From: an uncultured Tenacibaculum sp.
Lineage (GTDB): Bacteria; Bacteroidota; Bacteroidia; Flavobacteriales; Flavobacteriaceae
Assembly (NCBI GenBank): GCA_947492185.1
Contig: CANLMR010000001.1
Location: 1,054,001 to 1,118,000 of the forward strand
DNA length: 64,000 nucleotides
Reading direction: 5' to 3'
Both the position numbers and the translations under genes were made by a program. Positions 35,072 through 44,966 of the stretch are shown in pieces. How positions within the stretch are numbered: position 1 is the stretch's first letter; each line of letters begins with the position of its first letter. The notes beneath the pieces were generated by a model. It worked only from the letters and a program-made list of their open reading frames with translations. It had not been told where the DNA came from and made no database searches.

Positions 35072-38000
35072 TTACATGTTTCTTCTATATTGACCACCAA
35101 CTTCAAATAAAGCAGATGTTATTTGTCCTAAAGAACACACTTTTGAAGCTTCCATTAATTTTTCGAAAATGTTCTCATTTTGAACTGCAGCTTGTTGAAT
35201 TAAACTCAATTGTTTAGCAACTTCTTTTTTATTTGCCTCATTGAGGCTTTCTTTAGTTTTAATTTGGAATAGTTTTTCTTCCTCTGTTGCACGAATTACT
35301 TCTTGCGGAGTAACCGTTGGAGATCCTTTAGAACTTAAGAAAGTATTTACTCCAATAATTGGGAATTCACCAGTATGCTTTAAAGTTTCATAATACAAAC
35401 TTTCTTCTTGAATTTTAGAACGTTGGTACATAGTTTCCATTGCTCCTAAAACACCACCACGTTCCGTAATTCTATCGAATTCAGTTAATACCGCTTCTTC
35501 AACTAAATCAGTTAATTCCTCAATAATGAAAGAGCCCTGAATTGGATTCTCATTTTTAGCTAATCCTAATTCTTTATTAATAATCAACTGAATTGCCATT
35601 GCTCTACGAACACTTTCTTCTGTTGGTGTTGTAATCGCCTCATCGTATGCATTTGTATGTAAAGAATTACAGTTATCGTAAATCGCATATAATGCTTGTA
35701 ATGTAGTTCTAATATCGTTGAAATCAATTTCCTGTGCGTGTAAAGAACGCCCAGAAGTTTGGATGTGATATTTCAACATTTGTGCACGTGCGTTTGCTCC
35801 GTATTTATATTTTAATGCTTTAGACCATATTTTACGAGCTACACGTCCGATTACTGCATATTCAGGATCAATACCATTTGAGAAGAAGAACGATAAGTTT
35901 GGTCCAAACTTGTTAATGTCCATTCCTCTTGATAAATAGTATTCTACATAAGTAAATCCGTTAGCTAAGGTTAATGCTAATTGAGTAATAGGATTTGCTC
36001 CAGCTTCTGCAATATGATAACCAGAAATAGAAACAGAATAGAAGTTTCTTACGTTTTTCTCAATAAAATATTCTTGAACATCTCCCATTAAACGTAAAGC
36101 AAATTCCGTAGAGAAAATACAAGTGTTTTGTGCTTGATCTTCTTTTAAAATATCTGCTTGAACTGTACCTCTCACCTGAGATAATGTATTGGCTTTAATT
36201 TCAGCATACACATCAGCAGGTAAAACTTGATCTCCAGTAATACCTAATAATAACAATCCTAATCCATCATTTCCTTCTGGTAAGTCTCCATTATATTTAG
36301 GTCGGTCAATTCCTTTATTATCGTATATTTCTTTTAGCTTCGATTCAACTTTTGCTTCTAAACCATATTCCTTTATATATTTTTCACAGTTCTGATCAAT
36401 AGCTGCATTCATAAAGAATCCTAAAAGCATTGGTGCTGGCCCATTAATTGTCATAGATACAGAAGTCATAGCGTGACTTAAATCGAATCCAGAATATAAT
36501 TTCTTAGCATCATCTAAACAACAAATAGAAACTCCAGCATTACCAATTTTTCCATAAATATCTGGTCGATGTCCAGGATCATTTCCATAAAGTGTAACCG
36601 AATCAAAAGCAGTAGATAAACGCTTCGCAGGCATTCCTAAACTAACATAGTGGAATCGTCTGTTTGTTCGTTCTGGTCCACCTTCACCGGCAAACATTCT
36701 AGTTGGATCTTCTCCAGTTCTTTTGAAAGGATATAATCCTGAAGTATATGGGAATTCTCCAGGAACATTTTCTTGTAAATTCCAGCGTAATAAATCTCCC
36801 CAAGCTTGATATTTCGGTAAAGCTACCTTTGGAATATCAGAATGAGAAAGTGATTTCGTATGTGTTTCAATTTTAATTTCCTTATCTCTAACTTTAAATG
36901 AGTAGATAGGGTCTTTATATTTTTGAACTTTAGTAGCCCAGTTTAAAATGATTTCCCAGTTGTAAGGATCTAGGTTCATTTTAATTTTATCGAATTGTGC
37001 AAATAGTAATTTAGCAAATGGGTGCTCGTCATTCTGAACTTGTTTCAGAATTTCATCTTGATCTACTCCGTTTTTAGTAAGGAAAGATTCCTTCACTTCA
37101 TTCGGAATGACAGATAAAATAGTTTGATAAATTCCGTATAATTTTTGAGCTACTTTCTCTTGTTCACCAGCTTTTTTATCATAAGCTCTATTACTCTCAG
37201 CAATTTCAGATAAATAACGAGTTCTTGCTGGAGGAATTACAAATATCTTTTCAGACATTTCTTTTGTGATTTCAAAAGTAGATTTTAAATCAGCTCCAGT
37301 TTTCTCAACAACTTTATCCATAATCGCTTTATATAACGAATTCATTCCTGGATCGTTAAATTGAGAAGCAATAGTTCCAAAAACTGGCATTTCGTCCATT
37401 GGGATATCCCAAAGATTATTATTACGCATGTATTGTTTCTTTACATCACGTAATGCATCTAAAGCCCCTCTTTTATCAAACTTATTGATAGCAACTAAAT
37501 CAGCAAAATCAAGCATGTCAATTTTCTCTAACTGAGTTGCAGCTCCAAATTCAGGAGTCATCACATATAAAGAAGCATCTGAGTGTTCTATAATTTCAGT
37601 ATCAGATTGACCAATTCCTGAAGTTTCTAAAATGATTAAATCAAATTCAGCAGCTTTTAAAACTTCAACAGCCTCGTTTACATATTTAGATAAAGCTAAA
37701 TTCGATTGACGTGTTGCTAAAGATCGCATGTATACGCGTTCGTTATTAATAGCATTCATACGAATACGATCACCTAATAAGGCTCCTCCTGTTTTTCTTT
37801 TAGAAGGATCAACAGAAATTAAACCGATTGTCTTTTTAGGGAAATCAATTAAAAAACGACGAACTAATTCATCTACTAAACTTGATTTTCCTGCTCCACC
37901 AGTTCCAGTAATACCTAAAACTGGAGTTTTTGAAGTTTCATTTTTCTTGTGAATAACATCCATTGTTTCCTTAGATACTTCTGGAAAGTTTTCAGCAGAA

Positions 38001-38512
38001 GAAATTACACGAGCAATACTTCCAATCTCTTTATCAGCTAAATGATTTACTTCTCCGTTTAAAACATCTCCAATAGCAAAATCCGATTGCTGAACAAGGT
38101 CATTAATCATACCTTGCAATCCTAATTCACGTCCATCATCTGGAGAATAAATACGAGTAATTCCATAATCCATTAATTCTTTAATTTCTTCCGGAAGAAT
38201 TACTCCACCACCACCACCGAAAATTTTAATATGATTAGCACCTTTTTCTTGCAGTAAATCATACATATATTTGAAGTATTCATTGTGTCCTCCTTGATAA
38301 GAAGTCATTGCAATAGCATTTGCATCTTCTTGAATAGCACAGTTTACAACTTCTTCTACACTTCTATCGTGACCTAAATGTATAACTTCAACTCCTGTAG
38401 ATTGTATAATTCTACGCATAATATTAATCGCAGCATCATGTCCGTCAAATAAAGACGCAGCTGTTACAATTCGTACCTTATGTTTAGGTTTATAGGGTGC
38501 TATTTGTTCCAT
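35072..38512 (-). CDS. icmF: Fused B12-dependent acyl-CoA mutase (IcmF type)
   Basis: A 1146-residue single chain with three parts. A cobalamin-binding domain (about 12-145) carries [10 protein letters not shown] with the B12-ligating His. A MeaB-like G-protein chaperone domain (about 195-420) has Walker [10 protein letters not shown] and NKFD. A mutase barrel with its tail follows (about 530-1146). This order is that of isobutyryl-CoA mutase fused (IcmF), not of methylmalonyl-CoA mutase. Gln795 (AQNTCIF) stands where methylmalonyl-CoA mutases have Arg, while Tyr594 (SGLYPFKR) stands where IcmF usually has Phe. Residues about 468-495 are encoded by an interspersed repeat. Substrate therefore uncertain. 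Confidence 0.88.
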   Translation of the reverse strand: MEQIAPYKPKHKVRIVTAASLFDGHDAAINIMRRIIQSTGVEVIHLGHDRSVEEVVNCAIQEDANAIAMTSYQGGHNEYFKYMYDLLQEKGANHIKIFGGGGGVILPEEIKELMDYGITRIYSPDDGRELGLQGMINDLVQQSDFAIGDVLNGEVNHLADKEIGSIARVISSAENFPEVSKETMDVIHKKNETSKTPVLGITGTGGAGKSSLVDELVRRFLIDFPKKTIGLISVDPSKRKTGGALLGDRIRMNAINNERVYMRSLATRQSNLALSKYVNEAVEVLKAAEFDLIILETSGIGQSDTEIIEHSDASLYVMTPEFGAATQLEKIDMLDFADLVAINKFDKRGALDALRDVKKQYMRNNNLWDIPMDEMPVFGTIASQFNDPGMNSLYKAIMDKVVEKTGADLKSTFEITKEMSEKIFVIPPARTRYLSEIAESNRAYDKKAGEQEKVAQKLYGIYQTILSVIPNEVKESFLTKNGVDQDEILKQVQNDEHPFAKLLFAQFDKIKMNLDPYNWEIILNWATKVQKYKDPIYSFKVRDKEIKIETHTKSLSHSDIPKVALPKYQAWGDLLRWNLQENVPGEFPYTSGLYPFKRTGEDPTRMFAGEGGPERTNRRFHYVSLGMPAKRLSTAFDSVTLYGNDPGHRPDIYGKIGNAGVSICCLDDAKKLYSGFDLSHAMTSVSMTINGPAPMLLGFFMNAAIDQNCEKYIKEYGLEAKVESKLKEIYDNKGIDRPKYNGDLPEGNDGLGLLLLGITGDQVLPADVYAEIKANTLSQVRGTVQADILKEDQAQNTCIFSTEFALRLMGDVQEYFIEKNVRNFYSVSISGYHIAEAGANPITQLALTLANGFTYVEYYLSRGMDINKFGPNLSFFFSNGIDPEYAVIGRVARKIWSKALKYKYGANARAQMLKYHIQTSGRSLHAQEIDFNDIRTTLQALYAIYDNCNSLHTNAYDEAITTPTEESVRRAMAIQLIINKELGLAKNENPIQGSFIIEELTDLVEEAVLTEFDRITERGGVLGAMETMYQRSKIQEESLYYETLKHTGEFPIIGVNTFLSSKGSPTVTPQEVIRATEEEKLFQIKTKESLNEANKKEVAKQLSLIQQAAVQNENIFEKLMEASKVCSLGQITSALFEVGGQYRRNM
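37027..37111 (-). repeat. Palindromic interspersed repeat, copy 7, inside the mutase reading frame
   Basis: 85 bp bounded by GTCATTCTGAAC and TTCGGAATGAC. It is translated in frame as [11 protein letters not shown]...[10 protein letters not shown], the typical peptide of this repeat family. It sits in the linker between the G-protein domain and the mutase barrel and keeps the frame open. Confidence 0.8.
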
Positions 38513-38582
38513 TCGTAAATTTAGTTGTTTAAATGAGCTGCAATTTACGGATTTCCTAAAAAATAGAACGAATTCTTAGGGA

Positions 38583-38906
38583 TTATAAGTAGTTAAAGAA
38601 ACTATATAATTTTCTAGATCTTAAATAGTTTAAATTCGACTCATTTTGATAAGCCTCTCTTTCAAAACTTAAGTTTAAATAAGCTAAATAAGCATTTCTG
38701 TATTTTACAAGTTTAATCATCCACTCAAATGCATAAAAAAGATAGAAGAAAATAACGAAGAGTTCTCTCTGTTGTCGTAAATGAATTTTTTCATGATTAA
38801 CTAAAATCTCATTTTCTTTTAATTCTTTGTTTTTCAAAAAAATAAAAGGATATAATGTAATTCCTTCATAACCTTTCGGTACAATATGTTTTGAGATGAA
38901 AATCAA
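38583..38906 (-). CDS. Small membrane-associated HExxH protein
   Basis: A 107-residue protein with an HEKIH motif (near residue 39, NHEKIHLRQQRE) like the zinc-binding helix of metallopeptidases. A hydrophobic stretch LFVIFFYLFYAFEWMIKLV follows. It is too short for a full protease domain; BlaR1/M56-like or an uncharacterised family is possible. It overlaps the LysR gene by 4 bp (ATGA), so it is translated from the regulator's mRNA. Confidence 0.7.
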   Translation of the reverse strand: MIFISKHIVPKGYEGITLYPFIFLKNKELKENEILVNHEKIHLRQQRELFVIFFYLFYAFEWMIKLVKYRNAYLAYLNLSFEREAYQNESNLNYLRSRKLYSFFNYL

Positions 38907-39817
38907 TTTAACAGATTTTTATTTTCAAATATATAAGTTTTAATAGTATTAATTAATGATTCTAACACAGGGTTTCTATTATCAGAATCCCAAACAACAG
39001 AAAGCGTTGTATGTTGATTAATGTTATCAAGTTCAATAAATTGAACATTCATATTATATCCCAATTGTAGAGATTTCGGAACAATGGATAATCCAAAACC
39101 GTTTTCTACCAATTTGTAAATCGAAGCTGCATGTATTGTATTATGGGAAACAATTGGAGTAAAACCATTATCTGTGAAAATCTGCATTACTTTTTCGTAA
39201 TAAGAAGGGCTATAAGATGGATCAAAGAGAATGAAAGATTCGTTTTTTAATTCTTGTAAGCTTTTAAAGTTTTGAAAATTAATATGATGATTTTTGGGCA
39301 GTACCAAACAAAAGTTTTCTTTTAGAATAGGTTGAATAGTTAAGCCTCTTGGTACAGTGTCTAATCGCACAAAACCAATATCAATTTTTTGATGTAATAA
39401 ATTATCAATTTGTTTTTGATTGTCCATTTCTGTCAATCCGAATTGAACATTTGGATGTTTTTCTTTGAATTTTACCAATACATTAGGAATAATTTCTTGC
39501 ATGGCAGATCCGACATAACCAAACTCCAATTTTCCTTGTTTTCCATCATGGATAAGTTTCGCATGATTAATAATGTTATCTAAATTTTTCAAATTCCGAG
39601 TAAGTTCGGACTTTAAATAAGTTCCAGAAGGAGTTAAAACGACCTTTCTATTATGTCTTTCAAATAATTGAATGCCTAAGTCATCTTCCATTTGTTTAAT
39701 CTGTCTACTCAATCCAGGTTGTGATATAAACAAACGATCAGCCGCCTTCCTAAAGTGTAATTCCTCGGCTACAGCTAAAAAGTATTTAAGGTGTCTTAAT
39801 TCTAATTGATAACTCAT
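38903..39817 (-). CDS. LysR family transcriptional regulator
   Basis: A 304-residue regulator: winged-helix DNA-binding domain (HLKYFLAVAEELHFRKAADRLFISQPGLSRQIKQMEDDLGIQLFER, residues 9-54) followed by a periplasmic-binding-like effector domain. Divergent from hutH across 77 bp, the classic layout for a LysR protein controlling its neighbour. It is therefore the likely regulator of histidine degradation here; the effector (histidine or urocanate) is inferred. Confidence 0.88.
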   Translation of the reverse strand: MSYQLELRHLKYFLAVAEELHFRKAADRLFISQPGLSRQIKQMEDDLGIQLFERHNRKVVLTPSGTYLKSELTRNLKNLDNIINHAKLIHDGKQGKLEFGYVGSAMQEIIPNVLVKFKEKHPNVQFGLTEMDNQKQIDNLLHQKIDIGFVRLDTVPRGLTIQPILKENFCLVLPKNHHINFQNFKSLQELKNESFILFDPSYSPSYYEKVMQIFTDNGFTPIVSHNTIHAASIYKLVENGFGLSIVPKSLQLGYNMNVQFIELDNINQHTTLSVVWDSDNRNPVLESLINTIKTYIFENKNLLN

Positions 39818-39844
39818 GATTATTAAATATTGATAAAAATGATA

Positions 39845-39875
39845 TTGTTAAGCATCAAAAATAAAAGTAATTTTG
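39845..39875 (+). promoter_or_regulatory. Promoter of hutH
   Basis: TTG at 39845-39847 and TAATTTTG at 39868-39875, separated by 20 bp; a good -33/-7 match. The hutH ATG follows 19 nt later. Confidence 0.65.
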
Positions 39876-39894
39876 TATAAAACGAACTAGAAAC

Positions 39895-41385
39895 ATGTTT
39901 AAATACGGAATAGATCACTTAACGGTAGATAAAGTTTTAGCTATCGCAAATGGTAATTTGAAAGCGGAAATTACTGATGAAGCTAAAAATAAAGTAAATG
40001 ATTGTAGAAAGAAGGTTGAAACTATGGCAAATTCTGATGCTGCTGTTTACGGAATAAACACTGGATTTGGACCTTTATGTGATGTGCAAATTACACCAGA
40101 AGAGACAAGTAAACTTCAGGAGAATTTATTGATTACACATGCTGTTGGTGTTGGTGAACCAATTGATAAGTTGTTATCTAAAATCATGATGATTTGTAAA
40201 GTACATGCCTTATGTCAAGGATTTTCAGGTGTGCGCATAGAAATGATTAATCGTGTTATTTATTTCATAGAAAATAATATTTTACCAGTAGTTCCAGAGC
40301 AAGGCTCTGTTGGCGCTTCTGGAGATTTAGCACCATTATCACATTTGTTTTTACCACTTTTAGGAGAAGGTGAATTTTGGGTTGAGGATAAGATTTTTCC
40401 TGCAAGAGAAGTTTTAGCGAATCATAACTTAGAACCTTTAACCTTAATGGCTAAAGAGGGATTAGGATTAATTAATGGAACTCAGTTCATTTTGTCTCAT
40501 GCAATTGTTGGGTTAAAGAAGATGGAATACCTATTAAATTTAGCAGATGTTGCAGGAACAATGAGTTTAGAAGGATTTCAAGGAAGTGCTTCTCCATTTA
40601 GATCAGAATTGCACAACATCCGTCCTTTTGAAGGAAATATGAAAGTGGCAGAGAGAATTCGAATGTTATTAAAAGATTCTCAAAATGTTGAAAATCATTT
40701 AGAGTGCGATCGTGTACAAGATCCATATTCAATTCGTTGTATGCCACAGGTTCATGGTGCATCGAGAAATGCATTCAATCATTTAAATGATTTAGCTGAA
40801 ATTGAAATGAATTCGGTTACAGACAATCCAATTGTGTTAAGTGAAACAGAAGCAATTTCTGGAGGGAACTTCCACGGTCAACCTTTAGCAATGGTGCTAG
40901 ATTATGCTTCTATAGCTGCGTCTGAATTAGGAAATATTTCTGATAGAAGAAGTTATTTATTATTGGAAGGAAAATATGGTTTACCGAGATTGCTAACTGA
41001 AGCAGGAGGTTTAAATTCTGGGTTTATGATTCCACAATACACCACAGCCGCTTTAGTAACAGAAAATAAATCTCTTTGTTTTCCACCTTCGGCAGATAGT
41101 ATTCCAACTTCATTAGGACAAGAGGATCATGTTTCGATGGGAAGTATATCAGGAAGAAAGTTCAATCAGATTTTAGGTAATCTGGAGAAAATTTTAGCTA
41201 TAGAATTAATGTATGCAGCGCAAGCAATGGAGTTTAGAAGACCAAATACATTTTCAGAGATTATAGAAAATAATTTCAAATTAATTAGAAGTAAAGTCGC
41301 TAAGTTAGAGGAGGATCGAGTGTTAAAAGATGATATTAACGCAATGATTAGTTTAGTAAGTGAAAAAAAATTTATTGTAGCATAA
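39895..41385 (+). CDS. hutH: Histidine ammonia-lyase
   Basis: Deaminates histidine to urocanate, first step of histidine breakdown. The 496-residue protein contains GSVGASGDLAPLSH (near residue 140), in which Ala-Ser-Gly cyclises to the MIO electrophile. It also has the conserved YGINTGFGPL (near 52) and SVTDNPIV (near 305). Length is typical of HAL. Phe/Tyr ammonia-lyases share the fold; the urocanase gene 15 bp downstream settles the assignment. Confidence 0.95.
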   Translation: MFKYGIDHLTVDKVLAIANGNLKAEITDEAKNKVNDCRKKVETMANSDAAVYGINTGFGPLCDVQITPEETSKLQENLLITHAVGVGEPIDKLLSKIMMICKVHALCQGFSGVRIEMINRVIYFIENNILPVVPEQGSVGASGDLAPLSHLFLPLLGEGEFWVEDKIFPAREVLANHNLEPLTLMAKEGLGLINGTQFILSHAIVGLKKMEYLLNLADVAGTMSLEGFQGSASPFRSELHNIRPFEGNMKVAERIRMLLKDSQNVENHLECDRVQDPYSIRCMPQVHGASRNAFNHLNDLAEIEMNSVTDNPIVLSETEAISGGNFHGQPLAMVLDYASIAASELGNISDRRSYLLLEGKYGLPRLLTEAGGLNSGFMIPQYTTAALVTENKSLCFPPSADSIPTSLGQEDHVSMGSISGRKFNQILGNLEKILAIELMYAAQAMEFRRPNTFSEIIENNFKLIRSKVAKLEEDRVLKDDINAMISLVSEKKFIVA

Positions 41386-41399
41386 AAAGTAAGTATATC

Positions 41400-43394
41400 A
41401 TGACATTTAAAGAACAGATTAAACAAGGAATACCAAGTGTTTTACCAACAAAAAAAGAATATGATACAACTGTTAACCATGCCCCAAAAAGAAAAGAAAT
41501 ACTTACAAAAGAAGAAAAACAATTAGCGTTAAGAAACGCTTTACGTTATTTTGATAAAAAACATCACGAAGAATTATTACCAGAATTTTCTCAAGAATTA
41601 GAAAAGCATGGTAGAATATACATGTATCGATTCCGTCCAGATTATGAAATGAAAGCTAGAGGAATTAATGAGTATCCAGGGAAATCAACTCAGGCTAAAT
41701 CTATTATGTTAATGATTCAAAATAACTTAGATTATGCCGTTGCACAACATCCACATGAATTGATTACTTATGGAGGTAATGGTGGAGTTTTCCAAAACTG
41801 GGCGCAATATGTATTAACAATGCAATACTTGTCTGAAATGACAGATGAGCAAACATTAGTTATGTATTCTGGTCATCCAATGGGATTATTCCCCTCTAAC
41901 AAAAATGCACCTAGAGTTGTAGTTACAAATGGTATGATGATTCCTAATTATTCTCAACCAGATGATTGGGAAAAGTTTAATGCGTTAGGCGTAACTCAAT
42001 ACGGACAAATGACTGCGGGTAGTTACATGTATATTGGTCCGCAAGGAATTGTTCATGGAACTACAATTACTGTGTTAAACGGATTCAGAAAAATAGGTAA
42101 ATCTCCAAAAGGAAATGTATTTGTAACTGCTGGATTAGGAGGAATGAGTGGAGCACAACCAAAAGCAGGAAATATTGCAGGTTGTATTACAGTTTGTGCA
42201 GAAGTAAATGAAAAAGCCGTTCATACACGTCATTCTCAAGGATGGGTTGATGAAGTGATTTCTGATTCAGATGTATTAGTAGAAAGAGTACAAAAAGCCA
42301 AAAAGGATAAAGAAATAGTTTCAATTGCATACTTAGGAAATGTAGTTGAAGTTTGGGAAAAATTTGATGAGGCAAACGTATATGTTGATTTAGGTTCAGA
42401 TCAAACTTCGTTGCATAATCCTTGGGCAGGAGGATATTACCCTGTTGGATTATCGTTTGAAGCATCAAATGATATGATGGCAAGCAATCCAGATGAGTTC
42501 AAGAAAAAGGTTCAAGAATCGTTACGAAGACAAGCAAAAGCTATAAACAAGCACACGGCAAAAGGAACTTATTTCTTTGATTACGGAAACGCATTCTTAT
42601 TAGAATCGAGTAGAGCAGGAGCTGATGTAATGAGTGAAAAACCAACATTAGGTAGAGAATTCAAATACCCAAGTTATGTTCAAGATATAATGGGGCCAAT
42701 GTGTTTCGATTATGGATTTGGACCATTTCGTTGGGTTTGTGCTTCAGGAAAACTAGAAGATTTAGAAAAAACAGATCAAATTGCTTGTGAAGTTCTAGAG
42801 GGAATTATGAAAGATTCTCCGGAAGAAATTCAGCAACAAATGGCCGATAATATTCAATGGATTAAAGGCGCGCAAGAAAATAAATTGGTTGTAGGTTCTC
42901 AAGCAAGAATTTTATATGCTGATGCTGAAGGAAGAATTAAAATTGCCAAAGCATTCAATAAAGCAATTAAGAAAGGAAAAATCGGACCAGTTGTTTTAGG
43001 TAGAGATCATCATGATGTTTCTGGAACAGATTCTCCATATCGAGAAACTTCAAATATTTATGATGGTTCAAGATTTACAGCAGATATGGCTATTCATAAT
43101 GTAATTGGAGATAGCTTTAGAGGAGCAACTTGGGTATCAATCCACAATGGAGGTGGAGTTGGTTGGGGAGAAGTAATTAACGGAGGATTTGGCATGCTTC
43201 TTGATGGAACTAAAGAAGCGTCAAAGCGTTTAAAATCAATGCTTTTTTGGGATGTGAATAATGGAATCGCTAGAAGAAGTTGGGCCAGAAACCAAGAAGC
43301 TGTTTTTGCAATTAAACGTGCTATGCAGGCAGAGAAAAAGCTTAAAGTTACTTTGCCTAACTTAGTAGACGATTCATTGTTTAACAACTTTTAA
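41400..43394 (+). CDS. hutU: Urocanate hydratase
   Basis: NAD-containing hydratase turning urocanate into imidazolonepropionate. The 664-residue protein has YGGNGGVFQNWAQY (near 121), the NAD-binding glycine segment FVTAGLGGMSGAQPKAGNIAG (near 240) and DHHDVSGTDSPYRET (near 537). It is about 100 residues longer than the enterobacterial enzyme, as usual in Bacteroidota. Operon with hutH. The later steps (hutI, formiminoglutamase) are not in this window. Confidence 0.95.
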   Translation: MTFKEQIKQGIPSVLPTKKEYDTTVNHAPKRKEILTKEEKQLALRNALRYFDKKHHEELLPEFSQELEKHGRIYMYRFRPDYEMKARGINEYPGKSTQAKSIMLMIQNNLDYAVAQHPHELITYGGNGGVFQNWAQYVLTMQYLSEMTDEQTLVMYSGHPMGLFPSNKNAPRVVVTNGMMIPNYSQPDDWEKFNALGVTQYGQMTAGSYMYIGPQGIVHGTTITVLNGFRKIGKSPKGNVFVTAGLGGMSGAQPKAGNIAGCITVCAEVNEKAVHTRHSQGWVDEVISDSDVLVERVQKAKKDKEIVSIAYLGNVVEVWEKFDEANVYVDLGSDQTSLHNPWAGGYYPVGLSFEASNDMMASNPDEFKKKVQESLRRQAKAINKHTAKGTYFFDYGNAFLLESSRAGADVMSEKPTLGREFKYPSYVQDIMGPMCFDYGFGPFRWVCASGKLEDLEKTDQIACEVLEGIMKDSPEEIQQQMADNIQWIKGAQENKLVVGSQARILYADAEGRIKIAKAFNKAIKKGKIGPVVLGRDHHDVSGTDSPYRETSNIYDGSRFTADMAIHNVIGDSFRGATWVSIHNGGGVGWGEVINGGFGMLLDGTKEASKRLKSMLFWDVNNGIARRSWARNQEAVFAIKRAMQAEKKLKVTLPNLVDDSLFNNF

Positions 43395-43406
43395 AACTTA
43401 ATGATC

Positions 43407-43946
43407 ATGAAGTATGTGAAATTTTTACCTTTTTTAGTATTCCTAATTACATCTTGTAGCTCAGTTAGAGTAGCAACTGATTATGATACAAAAGCAGATT
43501 TTAATCAATATCAAACCTTTGCATTTTATAAACCTGGTATAGATAAAGCTTCAATTTCTGATTTAGATAAGAAGAGGATTATGAGAGCAATCGAAGCAGA
43601 ATTGCTTGCTAAAGGAATGCAAAAATCTTCTACTCCAGATGTGTTGGTGAGTATTTTCACGAAATCTAGAGAAAGAATTAATGTAAATGATAATAACTGG
43701 GGCTGGGGCTTTGGTTGGGGATGGAGCCCATGGATGTGGGGCGGTGCTGGCCGATTAAATGTAAATCAGTACACAGAAGGAACATTATTCATTGATATAA
43801 TAGATGCAAGTAAAAAGGAGTTAATTTGGCAAGGAATAGGGTCGGGTGCTCTAGCGTTTAGGAATATAGAAAAGAGAGAAGCTCGAATTAAAGAGTTTGT
43901 AAAAGAAATACTTGAGAAATATCCTCCAGGAGCAGAAAAAGAATAA
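43407..43946 (+). CDS. DUF4136 family lipoprotein
   Basis: A 179-residue lipoprotein (MKYVKFLPFLVFLITSC, lipidated Cys17). The start of the mature protein, VRVATDYDTKADFNQYQTFAFY, is the typical opening of DUF4136. A Gly/Trp-rich stretch (NNWGWGFGWGWSPWMWGGAG) sits mid-protein, and the end is IKEFVKEILEKYPPG. The ATG at 43407 is preferred over 43401. It lies 12 bp after hutU and may be co-transcribed, though its role there is unclear. Confidence 0.83.
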   Translation: MKYVKFLPFLVFLITSCSSVRVATDYDTKADFNQYQTFAFYKPGIDKASISDLDKKRIMRAIEAELLAKGMQKSSTPDVLVSIFTKSRERINVNDNNWGWGFGWGWSPWMWGGAGRLNVNQYTEGTLFIDIIDASKKELIWQGIGSGALAFRNIEKREARIKEFVKEILEKYPPGAEKE

Positions 43947-43970
43947 TATTCAATTACTTGAAAAATTAAG

Positions 43971-44008
43971 CGTCAAATTAAGAATTTTCTTAGTTTGACG
44001 TTTTTTTT
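43971..44008 (+). terminator. Terminator after the DUF4136 gene
   Basis: CGTCAAATTAAG / CTTAGTTTGACG (one G-T pair) with a T8 run, 24 bp after the stop codon. Confidence 0.85.
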
Positions 44009-44054
44009 GTAACAAATAGTCTTTTCAATCTACTTATTATAAAATTTATAACGA

Positions 44055-44948
44055 ATGAAACTAACCATTAAAAATTTAACAAAGACATATAAAAACGGTG
44101 TAAAAGCTATTGACAACTTAAATTTAGAGATAGGAAAAGGAATGTTTGGGTTATTAGGACCTAACGGAGCGGGGAAGTCATCTTTAATGAGAACAATAGC
44201 TACATTGCAAAGCCCAGATAAAGGATCTATTACTTTTGATGGGATTAATATTTTACAGGATAAAATTGCGCTTAGAAAAGTATTAGGATATTTACCACAA
44301 TCTTTTGGGGTATACCCAAAAATGTCAGCCGAAAATTTACTAGATTATTTTGCAACTTTAAAAGGAGTTTCATTTAAAACTGATCGACAAAAATTAGTTA
44401 AAGAAGTTTTAGAGATTACAAATTTATATGAGGTAAGAAAGAAATATGTAGCAGGTTATTCAGGAGGAATGAAACAGCGTTTCGGTATAGCACAACTTCT
44501 ACTTAATAATCCAAAATTAATTATTGTTGATGAACCAACAGCAGGTTTAGATCCAGCAGAAAGACGTCGTTTTTTAAACGTACTTCGAGAAGTTGGTACT
44601 AATAGTACTGTGATTTTTTCAACTCATATTGTAGAGGATGTAAAAGAATTGTGTAATGAAATGGCAATTTTAAATGGAGGTAGAATTTTAAAACATTCAA
44701 CACCAATAGAAGCTACAAAAGAAATTGAAGGGCTTATTTGGACAAAAAAAATAGATCGTGATGATTTAGAAAAACATGAAAAAGAGTATAATGTATTATC
44801 ATCTAATTTTAATCAAGACAATACATTAACCATTCGAGTATTTGCTGAAGAAAAACCTTCTGATGATTTTGAATCCGTAGCTGCTCAACTTGACGATGTA
44901 TATTTTATCGCATTAAAAAAAGACGAACCAGAAGTTTCTTTAGCTTAA
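44055..44948 (+). CDS. ABC transporter ATP-binding protein
   Basis: A 297-residue ATPase: Walker A GPNGAGKSS (near 36), signature YSGGMKQRFGIAQ (near 137), Walker B LIIVDEPTAGLDP (near 157), H-loop FSTHIVED. It is of the type paired with ABC-2 permeases. The gene 18 bp downstream encodes such a permease fused to a peptidase, so the two form one complex. Substrate unknown. Confidence 0.92.
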   Translation: MKLTIKNLTKTYKNGVKAIDNLNLEIGKGMFGLLGPNGAGKSSLMRTIATLQSPDKGSITFDGINILQDKIALRKVLGYLPQSFGVYPKMSAENLLDYFATLKGVSFKTDRQKLVKEVLEITNLYEVRKKYVAGYSGGMKQRFGIAQLLLNNPKLIIVDEPTAGLDPAERRRFLNVLREVGTNSTVIFSTHIVEDVKELCNEMAILNGGRILKHSTPIEATKEIEGLIWTKKIDRDDLEKHEKEYNVLSSNFNQDNTLTIRVFAEEKPSDDFESVAAQLDDVYFIALKKDEPEVSLA

Positions 44949-44966
44949 TCAATACCTAAAATTATT

